A stretch of DNA of 64,000 nt from Campylobacter sputorum (GTDB taxonomy: Bacteria > Campylobacterota > Campylobacteria > Campylobacterales > Campylobacteraceae), in NCBI RefSeq assembly GCF_002220775.1, contig NZ_CP019685.1:1116001-1180000 (forward strand). Reading direction: 5' to 3'. Position numbers and translations under genes: made by a program. Shown in pieces: positions 7,899 through 17,881 of this stretch (the stretch's first letter is position 1; every line of letters begins with the position of its first letter). Under the pieces are notes generated by a model that saw nothing but the letters and a program-made list of their open reading frames with translations, searched no databases and was not told the DNA's origin.

Positions 7899-9617
7899 AT
7901 GAGTAAAAGAATAGTAGTAGATCCTATAACAAGAATAGAAGGTCATCTTAGAATTGAAGTTATGGTTGATGATAACAATGTAGTAACAGATGCCTTTAGT
8001 AGCTCAACACTTTGGAGAGGGCTTGAGACAATAGTAAAAGGTAGAGATCCAAGAGATGCAGGTTTTTTAATGCAAAGAATTTGCGGAGTTTGCACATTTT
8101 CTCACTATAAAGCTGGTATAATGGCAGTTGAAAATGCCCTTGGTATAACTCCACCACTAAATGCTGTTTTAACGAGAACTCTCATGAATAATGCTTTATT
8201 TTTTCACGATCACATTGTTCATTTTTATCAACTTCATGCACTTGATTTTGTTGATATCGTAAGTGCACTTAGTGCAGATCCTTTTAAAGCACAAGATGAA
8301 GCTTTTAAATACACAGATTTTCCTTATGCATGTGGAGCAGATCAGCTAAAAGCTGTTCAAGCAAAAGTGAAAACTTTTGTTGATAAAGGAAATCTTGGAC
8401 CATTTGCAAATGCTTACTATGGGCACAAAACTTATCATCTAACACCAGAGCAAAATTTAATAGCTCTAAGCCACTATTTAGAGTGCTTAAGAGTTCAAAG
8501 AACAGCTGCTCAAATGATGGCAATCTTTGGAGCAAAACAACCACATCCACAAAGTCTAACAGTTGGAGGTGTAACTTGTGTTATGGATATATTAAGTCCT
8601 GCTAGACTTGGTGAGTATATGACTAAATTTAATGAAGTTAAAGATTTCGTTGATAGAGCTTATTATCCAGACCTTGTAATGGCTGGAAAAGCTTATGCAA
8701 ATGAACCAAGTGTTCTAAATGATGTTGGGGTAGCAAATTTATTTACAGAAAAAGAATTTCAAATATCAAAAGATGGATGGTTGTTTGAAAGTGGTATTAT
8801 TATAAATGGTAATTTAAGTAAAGTTGAAGAGCTAGATGAAAGCAAAATTACAGAAGAAGCAACACATTCTTGGTATAAAAACGATAAACCTCTTCATCCT
8901 TACGATGGAGAGCAAGAGCCTAATTACACAGGATTTAAAGACGAAAAAACAATAAATGCTAAAGGTGAGATGGTTGATACGAAAGTTCTTGATACAACTG
9001 GTAAATACTCTTGGATAAAAGCACCAAGATATGACTCAAAACCTATGCAAGTTGGACCTTTAGCAAACATAGTTGTAAATTATGCAAAAGGAAACAAATA
9101 TGTTGTTCCAGTGGTTGATAAATTTTTAGCAGATACTGGTCTTCCATTAACTGCTGTTTTATCAACACTTGGAAGAACTGCTTGTCGTATGATAGAAGCA
9201 AAAGTTATAGCAGATAATGGCTTAATAGCACTAAATAACTTAATTGCAAATATAAAATCAGGCGATACAGAAACTTGTGCAAAATATGCTATAGACCCAA
9301 ATAAAGAGTATAAAGGCAGATATATAGGTCATGTACCTAGAGGAACTTTGAGCCATTGGTGTAGAATAGAAAAAGGCGTTATAAAAAATTGGCAAGCAGT
9401 TGTTCCTTCTACTTGGAATGCCTCTCCAAAAGATTCTAATGGTGCAATGGGAAGCTATGAGGCTTGTTTGATTGGTTTAAAAATAGCTGACTTAACGCAA
9501 CCTTTAGAAATTATTCGCAAAATTCACTCATATGATCCATGTATTGCTTGTGCAGTTCATGTAATGGATACAAAAGGAAATGAAATAAGCGAGTATAAAG
9601 TAAATCCAAATTTATAA
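7899..9617 (+). CDS. hydB: [NiFe] hydrogenase large subunit
   Basis: The catalytic subunit that holds the Ni-Fe(CN)2CO centre and oxidises hydrogen. The two nickel-binding motifs are intact: RICGVCTFSH with cysteines near residues 63 and 66, and DPCIACAVH near 546-554. Nineteen residues follow the final histidine; that is the peptide removed by the HydD protease after metal insertion, so the precursor is processable. The total length of 572 residues is normal. The start follows hydA by 15 bases with a ribosome binding site AATAAGGAA. HydB has no signal peptide and should be carried through the Tat system with HydA. Confidence 0.97.
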   Translation: MSKRIVVDPITRIEGHLRIEVMVDDNNVVTDAFSSSTLWRGLETIVKGRDPRDAGFLMQRICGVCTFSHYKAGIMAVENALGITPPLNAVLTRTLMNNALFFHDHIVHFYQLHALDFVDIVSALSADPFKAQDEAFKYTDFPYACGADQLKAVQAKVKTFVDKGNLGPFANAYYGHKTYHLTPEQNLIALSHYLECLRVQRTAAQMMAIFGAKQPHPQSLTVGGVTCVMDILSPARLGEYMTKFNEVKDFVDRAYYPDLVMAGKAYANEPSVLNDVGVANLFTEKEFQISKDGWLFESGIIINGNLSKVEELDESKITEEATHSWYKNDKPLHPYDGEQEPNYTGFKDEKTINAKGEMVDTKVLDTTGKYSWIKAPRYDSKPMQVGPLANIVVNYAKGNKYVVPVVDKFLADTGLPLTAVLSTLGRTACRMIEAKVIADNGLIALNNLIANIKSGDTETCAKYAIDPNKEYKGRYIGHVPRGTLSHWCRIEKGVIKNWQAVVPSTWNASPKDSNGAMGSYEACLIGLKIADLTQPLEIIRKIHSYDPCIACAVHVMDTKGNEISEYKVNPNL

Positions 9618-9627
9618 GGAGCAATCT

Positions 9628-10308
9628 ATGAAAAATGACGCGAAACATATTGCTGAGTATGAGTTCTCCATTGGATATAGGCTTACTCACTGGATAAGAG
9701 CATTAAGCATAGTCTTGCTTGTAGTTAGTGGATTTTATATAGCTTATGTTTTTGTAAGTCCAGTTGTAACAAATGAACCTGTGATATTTATGAATGCAAA
9801 ATGGAGAGCTGTGCATATGATAGCAGCTTTTGTGCTTATTGCGGTGCTTTTCTTTAAACTCTATTTATTTGTATTTGACAAACAAAGTAGAAAAGAATTA
9901 GCGAGTATTGGGGATTTTTTTAATATAAAAATATGGATAGAACAAGTTAAATACTATCTATTCTTAGGAGAACATCCTCATATAAAAGGTGTTTATAATC
10001 CACTTCAGTTTGCTTCATATCTGCTATTTTATATAGTAATGTTTGTGATATGCTTAACTGGAATGGTTTTATATGTTCATGTTTATCACGAGGGGCTTGG
10101 AGGGTTATTTTATGAACCCATGAGAGTTGTTGAAGTTTGGATGGGTGGTCTTGCAAATGTAAGAGAAATCCACCATATTTGTATGTGGATAATTATGATT
10201 TTTGTTCTTGCACATGTTTATATGGCTATATTTAATGCCGTAAAAGGCAAAAATGGTGCAATGGATGCTATTATAAGTGGCTATAAATTTCCACAAGAAA
10301 ATCATTAG
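9628..10308 (+). CDS. hydC: Ni/Fe hydrogenase b-type cytochrome subunit
   Basis: An integral membrane diheme cytochrome b that takes electrons from HydA and passes them to menaquinone. The 226 residues have four strong hydrophobic segments (about 25-47, 65-90, 125-150 and 185-210) with histidines placed for heme binding: HWIRAL in the first, HMIAAF in the second, and the pair HHICMW and AHVYM in the last. This is the layout of the HupC/HyaC/HydC family. The ribosome binding site AAGGAGC lies close to the ATG. The stop codon TAG shares its last base with the start of hydD. Confidence 0.95.
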   Translation: MKNDAKHIAEYEFSIGYRLTHWIRALSIVLLVVSGFYIAYVFVSPVVTNEPVIFMNAKWRAVHMIAAFVLIAVLFFKLYLFVFDKQSRKELASIGDFFNIKIWIEQVKYYLFLGEHPHIKGVYNPLQFASYLLFYIVMFVICLTGMVLYVHVYHEGLGGLFYEPMRVVEVWMGGLANVREIHHICMWIIMIFVLAHVYMAIFNAVKGKNGAMDAIISGYKFPQENH

Positions 10309-10850
10309 TGAAAATTCTAGTTCTTGGTATAGGAAATGTGATGTTCTCCGATGAAGGCATCGGAGTTCATCTTTGTAAACTTTTAGAAAAAAACTACACT
10401 TTTAGATCAGATACTCACACTATCACTTTTATAGATGGCGGAACACTTGCAATGCAACTTATCCCTATAATAGTAAAATATGACTATGCTATCATCATAG
10501 ACTGCATAGATGCAAAAGATGGAAATATCGGAGATGTTTATTTTTTTGATTACAATGATATGCCTAAAAAGATAAATTGGAGTGGTTCGGCTCATGAAGT
10601 AGAAATGCTTCAAACACTTCAATACATGGAACTTATGGGAGATATTCCTAAAACTAAGATTGTGGGTATTATACCAAAACGCATAGTTCCTTTGAGCTTT
10701 GAAATATCTAGCGAGATAAGAGATGGTGTAAATTTAGCCCAAAAAACTATATTAAAACATCTAAAAGATGAGTTTAAATTTAATATAATCAAAAAAAATG
10801 ATAAAGACATACAAGATATCGCAAATTTATTTTCTAAAGGTGAATTATGA
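10308..10850 (+). CDS. hydD: Hydrogenase maturation endopeptidase
   Basis: A cytosolic protease of the HyaD/HupD type that cuts the C-terminal peptide from HydB once nickel is in place. The 180 residues begin with the family opening MKILVLGIGNVMFSDEGIG; the conserved glutamate of DEGIG and the later aspartate of FIDGGT are the expected nickel ligands, with SAHEVEML supplying the histidine. The start is GTG, whose G is the last base of the hydC stop. That one-base overlap suggests translational coupling. hydE starts four bases before the stop. Confidence 0.94.
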   Translation: MKILVLGIGNVMFSDEGIGVHLCKLLEKNYTFRSDTHTITFIDGGTLAMQLIPIIVKYDYAIIIDCIDAKDGNIGDVYFFDYNDMPKKINWSGSAHEVEMLQTLQYMELMGDIPKTKIVGIIPKRIVPLSFEISSEIRDGVNLAQKTILKHLKDEFKFNIIKKNDKDIQDIANLFSKGEL

Positions 10851-12367
10851 TTTTAAAATACGAATTTTTATATAAAAGCTCGAACCATATTTTGAGTTAT
10901 TTTTTAAATTTTTATGCAAAACAATACAACATAAAAACAGAAATTTGCGAAGAATACGAGAAAGTCATATTTTTTGTAGAGGGCGATGAAAATGACATTT
11001 TAGCTTTTAATGATGAGTGTATGCCAAAAATTCCACATTTTATATTTTTAAAAGACTTTAAAGTTGAAGTTTGTGAAAATTTAAAACAAAGTGAAGTTTT
11101 TGAGATACAAAAATATTCAAATATAACTCCAAAAGTCGCTCAGTTATACAACGACTCATCGCAAATTTCAAAAAATGAATTTGATATATTAAGCCAAATT
11201 TCTGTTTTTATAGATAATAAATTTATAAATGTTGATGAAAATAACTTTTATATGCTTTTAGAATTTTGTTTAAACACTCTTAAAAATTCACAAAAAATAG
11301 TTCTTCAAGATGATTTCGGAACATTTGAAATAAATAGTGGAGTGAGCTTTGATAGTGATTTTTTAATGCCAACAAATTTAAAAGAAATTACAAGAATTTT
11401 TATAGCTGATGATAAAGCTCAGTTTGCTTTAGCTAGTTTTGAAAAACCCATGATAAATCTTAGAATAAACGCAATTTATAGAAAAAATCATGAAAACTCA
11501 CCATATAATTTTTGGGTAAAAGGAGCAAGAGATCTTTTTACATATGTTTTATGCGATCAAGCTCATAAAATAAATATACTATTTTTTAGTATTCATATAC
11601 TAAATAAAACTATTGAGCCATTTAAAGTAAATATTTTAGAAAATTCTCAAGTTGTTTTATCTTCGACTTATTATCTAAACAAAAAAATTCAAGATATGCT
11701 AAATTCTTCAAAACAAGATCACCCGGAGTTGTTAATTTATGCTATGCATATAAATAAAAAAGGCATTTTATCAAAACAAAATTTACTAGTTTTACTAAAT
11801 AAGCATTATGATGATAAATTTCTTATATTAGATGATACAAATAGTATAAATTTACTTCAAATACATATACCAGATACTTACGAGGAAATTATTGAATCCA
11901 TAAAACAAAATGAAACAGGAACAAAACTTATTAAAAACTTTACAGAGCAATTTTCGTTTCCAAGCGGTAAAATAAAAGGAAATAAAAACTTTTTTACACT
12001 TTTTGAGATAGTTAAAAATATTTTAGGATTTGATTTAAATATCTTACAAAACGCTGATGCTTATAGTGGAAAAAAAGGACCTATGATTGATTATAAACTC
12101 ATAGAAAACATTAAATTTGACTATATAAAATTTATAAAAAGCGGTATGAGTTTTAAATTAGCAGGAGTTGACGATAAAACGCTAAGTTTTGGATATATTG
12201 AATCTTTTGTAATGTTTATCAATGAACTTTTTACAACTGCAAAAGATGAATATGATATTTTTGATGTAGATATATTGGGCTCTTTTTTAGAATGCAAATC
12301 ATTTTGTGCACTATGCAAATTACATCTAAATATGAGTTTTGATGACGAACTCCCAGTTATGCTATGA
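10847..12367 (+). CDS. hydE: HydE-type hydrogenase accessory protein
   Basis: The fifth gene of the hydrogenase operon, 506 residues, placed as hydE is in Wolinella and Helicobacter. Its biochemical role is not established as far as I know. No signal peptide or membrane segment is visible. The C-terminal 40 residues hold a cysteine group, CKSFCALCK, followed by LHLN; this could bind metal. The segment GKKGPMIDYKLIE near residue 410 and the general sequence hint at a distant link to the C-terminal part of HypF, but this is only an impression. Four-base overlap with hydD (ATGA) and about 26-base overlap with hypF indicate coupled translation. It is not related to the radical-SAM HydE of [FeFe] hydrogenases. 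Confidence 0.75.
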   Translation: MILKYEFLYKSSNHILSYFLNFYAKQYNIKTEICEEYEKVIFFVEGDENDILAFNDECMPKIPHFIFLKDFKVEVCENLKQSEVFEIQKYSNITPKVAQLYNDSSQISKNEFDILSQISVFIDNKFINVDENNFYMLLEFCLNTLKNSQKIVLQDDFGTFEINSGVSFDSDFLMPTNLKEITRIFIADDKAQFALASFEKPMINLRINAIYRKNHENSPYNFWVKGARDLFTYVLCDQAHKINILFFSIHILNKTIEPFKVNILENSQVVLSSTYYLNKKIQDMLNSSKQDHPELLIYAMHINKKGILSKQNLLVLLNKHYDDKFLILDDTNSINLLQIHIPDTYEEIIESIKQNETGTKLIKNFTEQFSFPSGKIKGNKNFFTLFEIVKNILGFDLNILQNADAYSGKKGPMIDYKLIENIKFDYIKFIKSGMSFKLAGVDDKTLSFGYIESFVMFINELFTTAKDEYDIFDVDILGSFLECKSFCALCKLHLNMSFDDELPVML

Positions 12368-14588
12368 ATTTGATATAAGGGGCTTAGTTCAAGGGGTTGG
12401 ATTTAGACCTTTTGTGTATAAAATAGCTACGGATTTATGTTTAAAAGGAGAAGTTTATAACGATAGTGAAGGCGTAAAACTAACACTTCAAGCTAGCAAA
12501 GATGAGATAGATAATTTTTTTGAAATATTTTACTCTTCTCTTCCTCCACTTTGTAAAATTCATAGCGTAAAAAAAATAAAAACATTTCATAGAGAATTTA
12601 CTAAATTTACCATAATTGCTTCAAAATCTGCAAAAAAGATATCTCCAATTCTACCTGATTTTGCAATCTGTAACGAATGTAAGGCTGAATTTTATAATAA
12701 AAATAATGCAAGATACCATTATCCTTTCATAAATTGCACAAATTGCGGACCAAGAATATCGATAATAAAAGATTTACCATATGATAGAATCAACACTACT
12801 ATGAGTAAATTTAAAATGTGTAAATTTTGCGAAAGTGAGTATACAAATCCTCTAAATAGACGCTATCACGCTCAACCAATTTCATGTCCAAATTGCGGAC
12901 CAAGCTTGTATTTAAAAGATAAAAATGGAAATATTTTAAAAAGTGGAAATGATGCTATAAAATTAGCAGCAAAAGCCTTACAAGATGGTAAAATCATAGC
13001 TATAAAAGGATTAAGCGGATTTCATTTATGTGTAGATGCTTTAAATCAAGATGCAATAAAAAAGCTTAGGATAAGAAAACATCGTCCATTTAAACCATTT
13101 GCAATAATGTGTAAAGATTTAGATATGGCTAAAAATTTCGCAAATATAAACACTTTAGAAGAAAAAGAACTCGATTCAAATTTAAAACCTATTGTTATCT
13201 TAAATTTAAAAAAAGACACTTATTTACCACAAATACTTGCTCCAAATTTAAATAAAGTTGGGATTTTTTTAGCAAATACAGGCGTTCATTTATTACTTTT
13301 TGAATATTTTAAAAATCCAATTATCGCAACAAGTGCAAATATAAGCGGGGAACCTATCATATATGATGAATTAAATTTAATTTCAAAATTAGACAATATT
13401 TTTGATTTTTATCTTGATAATAATAGAGATATACTAAATCCAGGAGATGATAGTATTTTACAAGTCATTGATAATCAAACTATGTTTTTACGCACAAGCA
13501 GAGGAGTAAATCCGCAAACAATTAAAACAAACTCAATAAATAAAAAAACAATTTTGGCACTTGGAGGAGAGTTAAAAAATCAATTTGCAATATATAAAAA
13601 CTCACAAATTTTTATATCTCCATACATAGGCGATCTTAAAAATGTTGCTACTTTCAAGCGTTTCATATCTCTTCTTGATATGTTTGTTAAAACTTATAAG
13701 CTTAAATTTGATGAGATTATAGGGGATTTACATCCACACTTTTTACACACTAAATATTTTGAAAAAAATAGGTTTAATATAAAAAAAATCGGGCATCATA
13801 AAGCTCATGTATATGCAAATATATTTGAGTTTAAGTTAGAAAAAAAGGATTTTTTAGCATTTTGTTTTGATGGAACTGGATATGGAGAAGATAAGAAAAT
13901 ATGGGGCGGAGAGATATTTTTATATAAAAATAGAAATTTAAAAAGAGTTTTACATTTTAAAGAATTTAAACTTCTTGGCGGAGAAAATGCTATAAAAAAT
14001 ATTTGGCAAATTGCTTATAGCTTGATTTTAAGTGAAAATTTAGAAAATATTGCTGAAAAATTTTTATCTAAATTTGATCAAATGAAACTAATAAATTTAA
14101 AAAAAATATATGAAAAAAACATAAATTCACCTCTTACAACTTCAGCTGGAAGGCTATTTGACGCTTTTGCTAGTATAATTTGTGGCATAAATGAAATAAG
14201 TTATGAAGGGCACTCTGGAATGCAATTAGAAGCATTATACGATGAAAATTTAGATGTAAGCTATAAATTTGAAATACTTAATGATGAAATTTGCTATAAA
14301 ACTGCACTAATAAATGCACTAAAAGATGATAAAAAAGTAGCCGCAACAGCTTTCATAAACGCTTTTAGCAACTTAATAGCAGAAATATCTTTAAAATACA
14401 ATCTTGAAATTTGTTTTAGTGGTGGCGTTTTTCAAAACAAAACTTTACTAAAAGCAACAACAAAACTCCTTAAAAAAGCAAATTTAACTTATCATATACC
14501 AAAATTTCCGCCAAATGATAGCTCTATTGCAATTGGTCAAATGCAATGGTATTTAAGTCATTTTAAAGATAAAAATAATACAATATAA
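12342..14588 (+). CDS. hypF: Carbamoyltransferase HypF
   Basis: Makes the thiocarbamoyl group that becomes the cyanide ligands of the NiFe centre, working with HypE. All parts are present: an acylphosphatase domain with RGLVQGVGFRPFV near residue 13, two zinc fingers (CNECKAEFY...CTNCGPR and CKFCESEY...CPNCGPS) at about 110-185, a YrdC-like domain at about 200-380 with KGLSGFHL and TSANISGEP, and a Kae1-like C-terminal domain with HHKAHVYAN and FDGTGYG. The length, 748 residues, is normal. The ATG at 12342 overlaps hydE; a TTG one codon earlier is the alternative. hypABCDE are not in the window. Confidence 0.96.
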   Translation: MTNSQLCYEFDIRGLVQGVGFRPFVYKIATDLCLKGEVYNDSEGVKLTLQASKDEIDNFFEIFYSSLPPLCKIHSVKKIKTFHREFTKFTIIASKSAKKISPILPDFAICNECKAEFYNKNNARYHYPFINCTNCGPRISIIKDLPYDRINTTMSKFKMCKFCESEYTNPLNRRYHAQPISCPNCGPSLYLKDKNGNILKSGNDAIKLAAKALQDGKIIAIKGLSGFHLCVDALNQDAIKKLRIRKHRPFKPFAIMCKDLDMAKNFANINTLEEKELDSNLKPIVILNLKKDTYLPQILAPNLNKVGIFLANTGVHLLLFEYFKNPIIATSANISGEPIIYDELNLISKLDNIFDFYLDNNRDILNPGDDSILQVIDNQTMFLRTSRGVNPQTIKTNSINKKTILALGGELKNQFAIYKNSQIFISPYIGDLKNVATFKRFISLLDMFVKTYKLKFDEIIGDLHPHFLHTKYFEKNRFNIKKIGHHKAHVYANIFEFKLEKKDFLAFCFDGTGYGEDKKIWGGEIFLYKNRNLKRVLHFKEFKLLGGENAIKNIWQIAYSLILSENLENIAEKFLSKFDQMKLINLKKIYEKNINSPLTTSAGRLFDAFASIICGINEISYEGHSGMQLEALYDENLDVSYKFEILNDEICYKTALINALKDDKKVAATAFINAFSNLIAEISLKYNLEICFSGGVFQNKTLLKATTKLLKKANLTYHIPKFPPNDSSIAIGQMQWYLSHFKDKNNTI

Positions 14589-14618
14589 GCTAAATTTATT
14601 ACACAATAGGAATTAAAA

Positions 14619-15032
14619 ATGGAAAAAATAATAAGATTTAGCGTTTCTTTGCCAAAAAATTTACTAGATGAACTAGATAAAAAAGTAGAAAATAAAAGTT
14701 ATGCTTCAAGAAGTGAGTTTATAAGAGATCTTATAAGAGAACAAATCATAAAAGATATTTGGCAAGAAGCAAATGATGAACTAATAGCAGTTTTAACCAT
14801 TGTTTATAACCACCATCAAAACGATGTTTTATCAAAAATGATGCAAATAGAACATGATGCAAAAGTAAATATCACTTGCACCACGCACATTCATATAAAT
14901 CACGATAACTGTTTAGAAACTATATGCCTTAAAGGCGAGGCTAAAGATATAGAAAAATTTAGCAACGAAATAGCCGGTTTAAAAGGAGTAAAATTCACAA
15001 AACTTACAAAAGTAGCAGTGCCTGTGTCATAG
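14619..15032 (+). CDS. nikR: Nickel-responsive regulator NikR
   Basis: A ribbon-helix-helix repressor or activator that binds DNA when loaded with nickel. The N-terminal 45 residues are the DNA-binding part ([15 protein letters not shown]). The C-terminal ACT-like domain has H79, H90, H92 and C98, which correspond with a constant offset of three to the four nickel ligands known in E. coli NikR (H76, H87, H89, C95). At 137 residues it is full length. AGGAATTAAAA precedes the ATG, 30 bases after hypF. Likely targets in this window are the nik importer and perhaps the hyd operon. The last six bases overlap psd on the other strand. Confidence 0.95.
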   Translation: MEKIIRFSVSLPKNLLDELDKKVENKSYASRSEFIRDLIREQIIKDIWQEANDELIAVLTIVYNHHQNDVLSKMMQIEHDAKVNITCTTHIHINHDNCLETICLKGEAKDIEKFSNEIAGLKGVKFTKLTKVAVPVS

Positions 15033-15812
15033 AATTTTAGCTATAGTATCTCCAAATTTTATCTCATCGCCAGCTTTTATACTAAGTTTCATCTTGCCGC
15101 TTTTTGCTAGCACGACTATGGTTGAACCAAGCTCAAAATTCCCAAGCATATCGCCCTTTTTAAAAAATATATCTTCATACTCATAAAGTGTCTTATCCAT
15201 ATATTTTGCATTTGTTTGAATCCTATCATCAAAAAGAAATTTCATTTTACCTACATTCAAAGCACCTACAAAAACTAACCAAAATGTAAAATTATCGTTA
15301 GATTTACAAGTTAAAACAACTCTTTCGTTTGTCTCATAAACACCATCAAAACGCATTAAAGATTTTTGATTTACACTTTTTAAATCCCCAGGAATATATA
15401 AAGCACTTAAAATTTGCATATCGCAAGGAGAGTGATAGCAATGATAATTTTTTGGCGAAAGATATATATTTATATAATCAAACTCACCATCTTTATAACC
15501 CATATCAAGAAGTTTTTTTATATCATAACTTCTACCTTTTATACTCAAAGCAGTGCTATTATTACTAGTGCTACACTCTAGGCAAAGTCCATCACTTGGG
15601 CTTATAAAATCTATATCATCAAGGCTAAAACTTCTTTGTTTTAATAATTTTCTAGTAAAAAGTTCGTTTAAGCTTTTATACTCATCATAACTTCTAAACT
15701 CACTCATATCTATTTTAAATAAATTTATATAAAATTTATTTATGTATTTTTGCAAAAAGCCAAAATTTGCAGCCGCAATATAACCAAAAATTTGCGATAT
15801 TATTTTTCTCAT
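15027..15812 (-). CDS. psd: Phosphatidylserine decarboxylase
   Basis: Converts phosphatidylserine to phosphatidylethanolamine at the inner membrane. The proenzyme cleaves itself at an LGST motif to form a pyruvoyl group; here it is ELGST with the serine at residue 230, 31 residues from the C-terminus. Other family segments are [14 protein letters not shown] near 41 and PSDG near 73, plus [13 protein letters not shown] with the histidines near 120-128. At 261 residues it is of usual size for epsilonproteobacteria. Its start overlaps the end of the phosphoesterase gene by four bases (ATGA type), so the two are translationally coupled. Confidence 0.94.
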   Translation of the reverse strand: MRKIISQIFGYIAAANFGFLQKYINKFYINLFKIDMSEFRSYDEYKSLNELFTRKLLKQRSFSLDDIDFISPSDGLCLECSTSNNSTALSIKGRSYDIKKLLDMGYKDGEFDYINIYLSPKNYHCYHSPCDMQILSALYIPGDLKSVNQKSLMRFDGVYETNERVVLTCKSNDNFTFWLVFVGALNVGKMKFLFDDRIQTNAKYMDKTLYEYEDIFFKKGDMLGNFELGSTIVVLAKSGKMKLSIKAGDEIKFGDTIAKIL

Positions 15813-16927
15813 TTTTTACCCTTTAAATTAAAATTTACTATCTCAGATGATGATAAAAGTCTTATAGGCGGTCCCCAAAATCCGGTTCCAGATGTTACAT
15901 AAATTTTAGTTTTATCTTTTTCATAAAGTCCGTATAGATAAGAATTTACCATTTTTACTAAAAAATGAAATGGAAAAATTTGACCTCCATGAGTGTGACC
16001 ACATAAAATCAAATCTAGTTTTGAAAGTTCATTTTTATTAAATTTTTTAACTATTCTTGGTTGATGAGATAGTAAAATAACAGGCAAACTTTCATTTATA
16101 TTTTTTATAGCTTTATTTAAATCAGGTTCATACTCTCCTACTTTATAACCCAAATAATCATATATTCCAACTAAATTTACACCACCAATCTCAATTGATT
16201 CATTTTGTAAAATATACATATTTAATTTACTTAAATTCTCTAAGCTTTCTTTTACACCAACATAATACTCATGATTTCCTAGCACAAAATAAGTTCCAAA
16301 TTTTGATTTTATATCATTTATAGATGTAAGTTTTTCCTCAGCTAATTTTGGATCAAAATCTATCAAATCCCCAGTTATTACAACTATATCTGGATTTAAA
16401 GCATTTATTTCATTTACAATGTCTTTTAAAAAATCTTGAGTTAAAAATCCACCTATATGAATATCGCTTATTTGAACAAAGGTTAAATCTTCTTTTAGTT
16501 TTGGTAAAACTATATCTATATTTTTGACATTAGGTTTTGAAATAGCACTATATACCCCAAAAATAATTGAAATAAAAATCATAACAAAAAATATCAAATC
16601 AACAGCTTTTTTTATACTTTTTTGTTTATTTTTATTAAATTTACAAAATTTAATAAAAATGAGAAAAATATCATAAATAATCACATAACTAAATGCAATA
16701 AAGCTAACCCCAATAAGCATAGCTGATATGTTTTGCATTCTTTGGTTTAAAAAATCAACTCTTAGATTAAAGAAAAAAAATGTCTCTAAAATACAAATTA
16801 TTAAAACAAAAACATAGTATTTTTTGCTAGAAAAAATATGGATTTTTCCAAAAAATCTTTTATAAACATATAAATTTATGAAAATAAAAACCAAACTTGC
16901 AGCTATTGGAAAAATGGTTATTTTCAT
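15809..16927 (-). CDS. Membrane-anchored metallophosphoesterase (YkuE-like)
   Basis: A 372-residue protein with four N-terminal membrane segments (about 5-20, 40-55, 72-90, 110-130) and a calcineurin-like phosphoesterase domain from residue 150. All metal-binding motifs are visible: VQISDIHIGG, VITGDLIDF, VLGNHEYY, LLSHQPRI and CGHTHGGQ. Proteins of this kind (YkuE, YaeI) act on lipids or peptidoglycan-linked substrates at the membrane; the substrate here cannot be told. The gene lies between lpxD and psd, so a lipid role is a fair guess. The lpxD stop is six bases upstream. Confidence 0.88.
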   Translation of the reverse strand: MKITIFPIAASLVFIFINLYVYKRFFGKIHIFSSKKYYVFVLIICILETFFFFNLRVDFLNQRMQNISAMLIGVSFIAFSYVIIYDIFLIFIKFCKFNKNKQKSIKKAVDLIFFVMIFISIIFGVYSAISKPNVKNIDIVLPKLKEDLTFVQISDIHIGGFLTQDFLKDIVNEINALNPDIVVITGDLIDFDPKLAEEKLTSINDIKSKFGTYFVLGNHEYYVGVKESLENLSKLNMYILQNESIEIGGVNLVGIYDYLGYKVGEYEPDLNKAIKNINESLPVILLSHQPRIVKKFNKNELSKLDLILCGHTHGGQIFPFHFLVKMVNSYLYGLYEKDKTKIYVTSGTGFWGPPIRLLSSSEIVNFNLKGKK

Positions 16928-16933
16928 AAACTA

Positions 16934-17881
16934 CTATTTTTTAAAAAACCTCATAATTTTTGCATTTAACTTTAACCATTCACTAAGTTCAAGTATAGGA
17001 TGACCTGCGTATTTTTTAAAACCTTCTAAATTTTTAGATACTCCTGTTCTAGCTGCAATTTGAGCAAAATCACCAACTTTGACATGACCGCCACTTCCGC
17101 TTTGACCGCCCATTACAACATTTCTACCAAGTATTGTTGATCCTGCAAGTCCTGTTTGAGAAACAATAATGCAATTCTCTCCAAGTTCGCAGTTATGTCC
17201 TATTTGGACAAGATTGTCTATTTTGGTGCATTTTTTAATGATAGTTGAGCCAAAAACAGCTCTATCTATGGTAGTTCCAGCACCTATTTCCACTTCATCT
17301 TCTAAAATCACATTTCCATTATGATAAATTTTTACATGACTACCATCTTTTTTGTGAGCATAACCAAAACCATCACTTCCAATCACAGCATTTGCAAGTA
17401 TATTACAAGAATTACCTATGATAGTATTATTATAAATTACAACATTTGGGTGTATTATACATTTATCGCCTATAACGACATTATCGCCTATATAAGCTCC
17501 GTGCATTATAGTGCTTTTTCCTATTTTTGAATTTGAACCTATATAAACATTTGGCATAATGTTTGCACTCTCATCTATAAAAGAGCTTGATTTTGGATAA
17601 AAAAGAGGATTTGAAAACTCTTTGCTTAAAATCGCAAAAGCAAGATGAGGATTTTCGCATATTAAAGATTGTGAGTTTTTAGGAACTAAGTGAGCCAAAT
17701 CTTTACTAACAAGTATCGCTCCTGCACTACTTTTAGCTATATCATCTTGATTTTTTACTCCATCACAATAGCTTAAATTATCACTCTTGGCATCCAAAAG
17801 AGAAGCACAAGAGCGAATTTCAATATCTTCTTTTAAATCTACTTTTAAATCTAAAATTTTTACTATTTTACTAAGTTTCAT
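16934..17881 (-). CDS. lpxD: UDP-3-O-acylglucosamine N-acyltransferase
   Basis: Third step of lipid A synthesis: adds the N-linked 3-hydroxyacyl chain from acyl-ACP to UDP-3-O-acyl-glucosamine. The 315 residues show the N-terminal uridine-binding domain (residues 1-95) and then a left-handed beta-helix of hexapeptide repeats at about 105-270 (repeated motifs like IGSNSKIGK and IGDNVVIGD). The region AVIGSDGFGYA and the later QIGHNCELGENC hold the conserved glycines and the catalytic-type histidine. The C-terminal helix ends RFFKK. It starts directly after ilvH with no gap, so it is co-transcribed with the ilv genes. Confidence 0.95.
   Translation of the reverse strand: MKLSKIVKILDLKVDLKEDIEIRSCASLLDAKSDNLSYCDGVKNQDDIAKSSAGAILVSKDLAHLVPKNSQSLICENPHLAFAILSKEFSNPLFYPKSSSFIDESANIMPNVYIGSNSKIGKSTIMHGAYIGDNVVIGDKCIIHPNVVIYNNTIIGNSCNILANAVIGSDGFGYAHKKDGSHVKIYHNGNVILEDEVEIGAGTTIDRAVFGSTIIKKCTKIDNLVQIGHNCELGENCIIVSQTGLAGSTILGRNVVMGGQSGSGGHVKVGDFAQIAARTGVSKNLEGFKKYAGHPILELSEWLKLNAKIMRFFKK

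Noticed and set aside
8305-8550. Minus-strand frame within hydB
   Set aside because: It is the shadow of a well-conserved gene, as are the other opposite-strand frames inside hypF, pta, moeA, metG, trmA and the nik genes.
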